From contig JASLAX010000154.1 in the NCBI GenBank assembly GCA_030146875.1, forward strand, positions 1 to 25,556: a stretch of 25,556 nucleotides of DNA. Reading direction: 5' to 3'. Made by a program: the position numbers and the translations under genes. This document shows positions 23,407 to 25,556 of the stretch, in pieces (position 1 is the stretch's first letter; every line of letters starts with the position of its first letter). Below the pieces are notes generated by a model that worked only from the letters and a program-made list of their open reading frames with translations, searched no databases and was not told where the DNA came from. This stretch comes from Longimicrobiaceae bacterium. Its GTDB lineage: Bacteria > Gemmatimonadota > Gemmatimonadetes > Longimicrobiales > Longimicrobiaceae.

Positions 23407-24531
23407 GTGCACCACGACCCGTCGCAGCCCGCCGCCGCGCCCACGGTTCCCGCCGACGCCGTCGCGCGCCGCGGCGGCCCGGGCGAGGGGCTGCGCCCGG
23501 GGCACCTGTACCGCGCCGCGCTGCTGCTCCTGGGGCTGGCGCTGGTCTGGCGCTTCTTCGACGTGCTGACCCGCACGCTCCTCCTCGCCTACGCCGCCGC
23601 CCTGCTGGCGGTGGCGATCGACACGGTGGGACGGAGGCTCCCGCTGCCGCTCAAGCGGAAGGGGATGGCGATCGGGGCGGGGCTGCTGGGGCTGGGGCTG
23701 GTGGTGGGCCTGGCCTGGTGGGGGATCCCGGCGCTGGTGGAGCAGGCCCGCTCCCTGGCCGGGATGGGACCCAAGGTGGAGGCGCTGTTCTCGCGGTGGG
23801 AGGCGTGGCTGCGCGAGGCCACCGGGCTCTCGCTGCGCCTGCCGAGGGCGGGCGGGGGGGGCGGGGGGGGCGGGGTGAACGGCAAGGAGGCGCTGGGGAG
23901 CGCGATGGGGGTGGTGGAGATCCTGTTCGTGCCCGTCATCGTCTTCTTCGGCGCCCTGTTCGCCCTGGCGAACCCCAACGACCGCCTGCTGACGCCCCTG
24001 CTCCGCTCCGTCCCGGCGGAGAGCCGCCCCGCCGCGTACCGCATCCTGCAGCTCCTGGGAACGCGCATCCGCGGGTGGCTGAAGGGCACGCTCACGGCGA
24101 TGGTGGCCGTGGGGCTGCTGACGATCGCCGCCTACAGCGCCATCGGCGTTCCCAACGCCGTCCTGCTGGGGCTGATGGCGGGGCTGCTGGAGTTCATCCC
24201 CCTCTTCGGCCCCTGGGGCGCCGGCGCGGCGGCCACCCTGGTGGCGTTCGTCGAGGAGCCGCGGCTGGCCATCTGGACGGCGCTGGCCGCCGCCGCCATC
24301 CAGCAGATCGAGGCGAACGTCATCACCCCGTGGGCCATGTCGCGCCAGGCGGAGATCCACCCATTCGTCACGCTGTTCGCGCTGGTCCTGTTCGGCGGGA
24401 TCTTCGGCTTCCTGGGGCTGCTGCTCGCCCTGCCCCTGGTGATCCTGGTCTGGACGGTGGTGCAGGTGCTGTGGGTGGAGCGGGCGCTGGACACCGACCG
24501 CGACCGCATCGCCCCCGTGGTACGGGAGTGA
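23407..24531 (+). CDS. AI-2E/PerM-family membrane transporter
   Basis: A 374-residue polytopic inner-membrane protein of the AI-2E transporter (PerM/YhhT) family; members export small molecules or exchange ions, and the substrate here is unknown. A hydrophilic N-terminus precedes paired TM helices (LYRAALLLLGLALVWRFF; LLLAYAAALLAVAID), a third near GAGLLGLGLVVGLAWWGIP, an amphipathic extracytoplasmic region (VEALFSRWEAWLREATG), and a C-terminal membrane domain with the family-typical GLMAGLLEFIPLFGPWGAG, ANVITPWAMSR and GIFGFLGLLLALPLVIL. The start is a GTG (23407) with GGAG upstream. A Gly8 run in the extracytoplasmic loop is encoded by G8-C-G8 (23854-23870), a slippage-prone tract; the frame is open here. 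Confidence 0.9.
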   Translation: MHHDPSQPAAAPTVPADAVARRGGPGEGLRPGHLYRAALLLLGLALVWRFFDVLTRTLLLAYAAALLAVAIDTVGRRLPLPLKRKGMAIGAGLLGLGLVVGLAWWGIPALVEQARSLAGMGPKVEALFSRWEAWLREATGLSLRLPRAGGGGGGGGVNGKEALGSAMGVVEILFVPVIVFFGALFALANPNDRLLTPLLRSVPAESRPAAYRILQLLGTRIRGWLKGTLTAMVAVGLLTIAAYSAIGVPNAVLLGLMAGLLEFIPLFGPWGAGAAATLVAFVEEPRLAIWTALAAAAIQQIEANVITPWAMSRQAEIHPFVTLFALVLFGGIFGFLGLLLALPLVILVWTVVQVLWVERALDTDRDRIAPVVRE

Positions 24532-24668
24532 GGGCGACGGGCCCGGCCCTTGCGGAGAGGGGGCGCGCGCCTCCCGCGGAAGGCGCGGGCGCGCGGGGTC
24601 GCCGCCCGCACGCTCCGCCGCGCGGCCGTCCGCACACCACGTCTTTCGCCTACACGGGTAGCTCTCCG

Positions 24669-25556
24669 ATGAACGTTCAGCCGTTCCCGAACCACCGCAC
24701 CGCGCCGCCGCTCCGCGCGCTCGCCCTGTGCGCCGCCGTGGCCGTGGCCGCCGCGGCCTGCGACGCCGGCTCGGCGGAGCAGGGGAAGGACGCCAAGGCC
24801 GGCAAGGACACCAGCGCCGCGGCCGCCGACAGCGGCAAGCAGGCGGCCGGCCAGGCGGCGCCCGCCGCGCGCTCGTTCGCCCTGGGCAACAGCGCCGCCG
24901 AGGCGCAGCAGTGCATGGACCGGCGCCAGGCGCGGCTCGACTCCGCCGCCAACGCGCTGAAGGCCGACTCCACCGCCAAGCGCCCGGGAGCGGGGAAGAA
25001 CCCGCTCTTCGCCAAGGAGGAGGGCTGGTACCCCAAGATGCCCGAGTTCCGCGACGGCTCGCTGCTGCCGTGCAACCGGATCGTGGTGTACTACGGCAAC
25101 CCCAACTCCAAGAGGATGGGCGCGCTGGGCGAGTTCCCCCGCGACGAGATGCTCTCGCGCCTGCAGCGCCAGGTGGACGCCTGGAAGCAGGCGGACCCCG
25201 GCACCCCGGTCATCCCCGGGCTGCACCTGATCGCCGTGGTCGCCCAGGGCGACCCGGGCCCGTCGGGGAAGTACCGCGCCCAGATCCGCGACACGCAGGT
25301 GGACTCCATCCACCAGATGGCGAAGTCGATCAACGGCATCATGTTCATCGACGTGCAGGTGGGCACCGACGACATCCGCACCATCATGCCGCGCTTCGAC
25401 GAGTTCCTGAAGCGCCCGGACATCCACTTCGCGGTGGACCCGGAGTTCTACATGCGCGGCGGAACGGTGCCGGGGCGCCGCATCGGGACGATGTACGCGC
25501 GCGACATCAACTACGTCATGGACGAGCTCACGCGCATCGTGAAGGAGAACAACCTC
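24669..25556 (+). CDS. Lipoprotein of unknown function, cut by the window end
   Basis: 296 residues are visible and the frame is still open at the last base. The N-terminus has a lipoprotein signal ending AVAVAAAAC, with C31 the likely lipid-bearing residue. A low-complexity Ala/Gly/Lys/Asp linker follows (about 32-70). The folded part begins near QQCMDRRQARLDS and contains strands and helices such as IVVYYGNPNS, GLHLIAVVAQG, NGIMFIDVQVG and FAVDPEFYM, an alternating beta/alpha order that suggests a TIM-barrel-like or glycoside-hydrolase-like domain. This is inference from pattern only. No clear ribosome binding site precedes the ATG at 24669, and no strong terminator separates it from the transporter gene 137 bases upstream. 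Confidence 0.75.
   Translation, partial: MNVQPFPNHRTAPPLRALALCAAVAVAAAACDAGSAEQGKDAKAGKDTSAAAADSGKQAAGQAAPAARSFALGNSAAEAQQCMDRRQARLDSAANALKADSTAKRPGAGKNPLFAKEEGWYPKMPEFRDGSLLPCNRIVVYYGNPNSKRMGALGEFPRDEMLSRLQRQVDAWKQADPGTPVIPGLHLIAVVAQGDPGPSGKYRAQIRDTQVDSIHQMAKSINGIMFIDVQVGTDDIRTIMPRFDEFLKRPDIHFAVDPEFYMRGGTVPGRRIGTMYARDINYVMDELTRIVKENNL

Overview
The window is very GC-rich bacterial DNA with dense, mostly minus-strand gene clusters. The best taxonomic guess, by inference only, is a Longimicrobium-like member of the Gemmatimonadota. The reasons are three ~800-residue MacB/FtsX permeases of the acidobacterial-duplicated-permease type, a pinensin-like peptide precursor, and overall composition. 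There is no rRNA or other phylogenetic marker to confirm this.

Layout: (1) 1-3843 holds a lytic transglycosylase with a strong sigma70 promoter, a gene-poor stretch with a possible frameshifted small membrane protein, a small acidic protein, a peroxiredoxin whose frame runs past its normal end, and the redox chaperone Hsp33. (2) 4001-9212 (minus) is a permease followed by an NtrC-type response regulator and its NtrY-like histidine kinase. (3) 9466-11937 (plus) holds a membrane-anchored polysaccharide deacetylase, a secreted protein, an unrecognised 205-residue protein, and an 84-residue Cys-rich peptide that resembles a RiPP precursor. (4) 12043-13416 (minus) holds a glycine-zipper lipoprotein and a cold-shock protein, each with a recognisable promoter. 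(5) 13725-14709 is a visibly less GC-rich island encoding a two-TM/GAF protein directly coupled to a 74-residue basic protein. (6) 14828-22555 (minus) is a five-gene efflux-type ABC operon: membrane fusion protein, ATPase, two permeases, second ATPase. (7) 22922-25556 (plus) holds an acidic helical protein, an AI-2E/PerM-family membrane protein, and a lipoprotein cut by the window end.

The most interesting result links regions 2 and 6. The same 20-base sequence, matching a sigma54 -24/-12 promoter, lies just upstream of both the lone permease (9257-9276) and the membrane fusion protein (22621-22640). In both cases a shared motif GGGACGC-N4-TCCC lies 87-88 bases further upstream. A third copy, in the same orientation, sits in the gap before the last ATPase gene. 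The NtrC-type regulator encoded between these units is the obvious candidate to bind it. The whole set therefore looks like a sigma54-controlled transporter regulon that includes its own two-component system.
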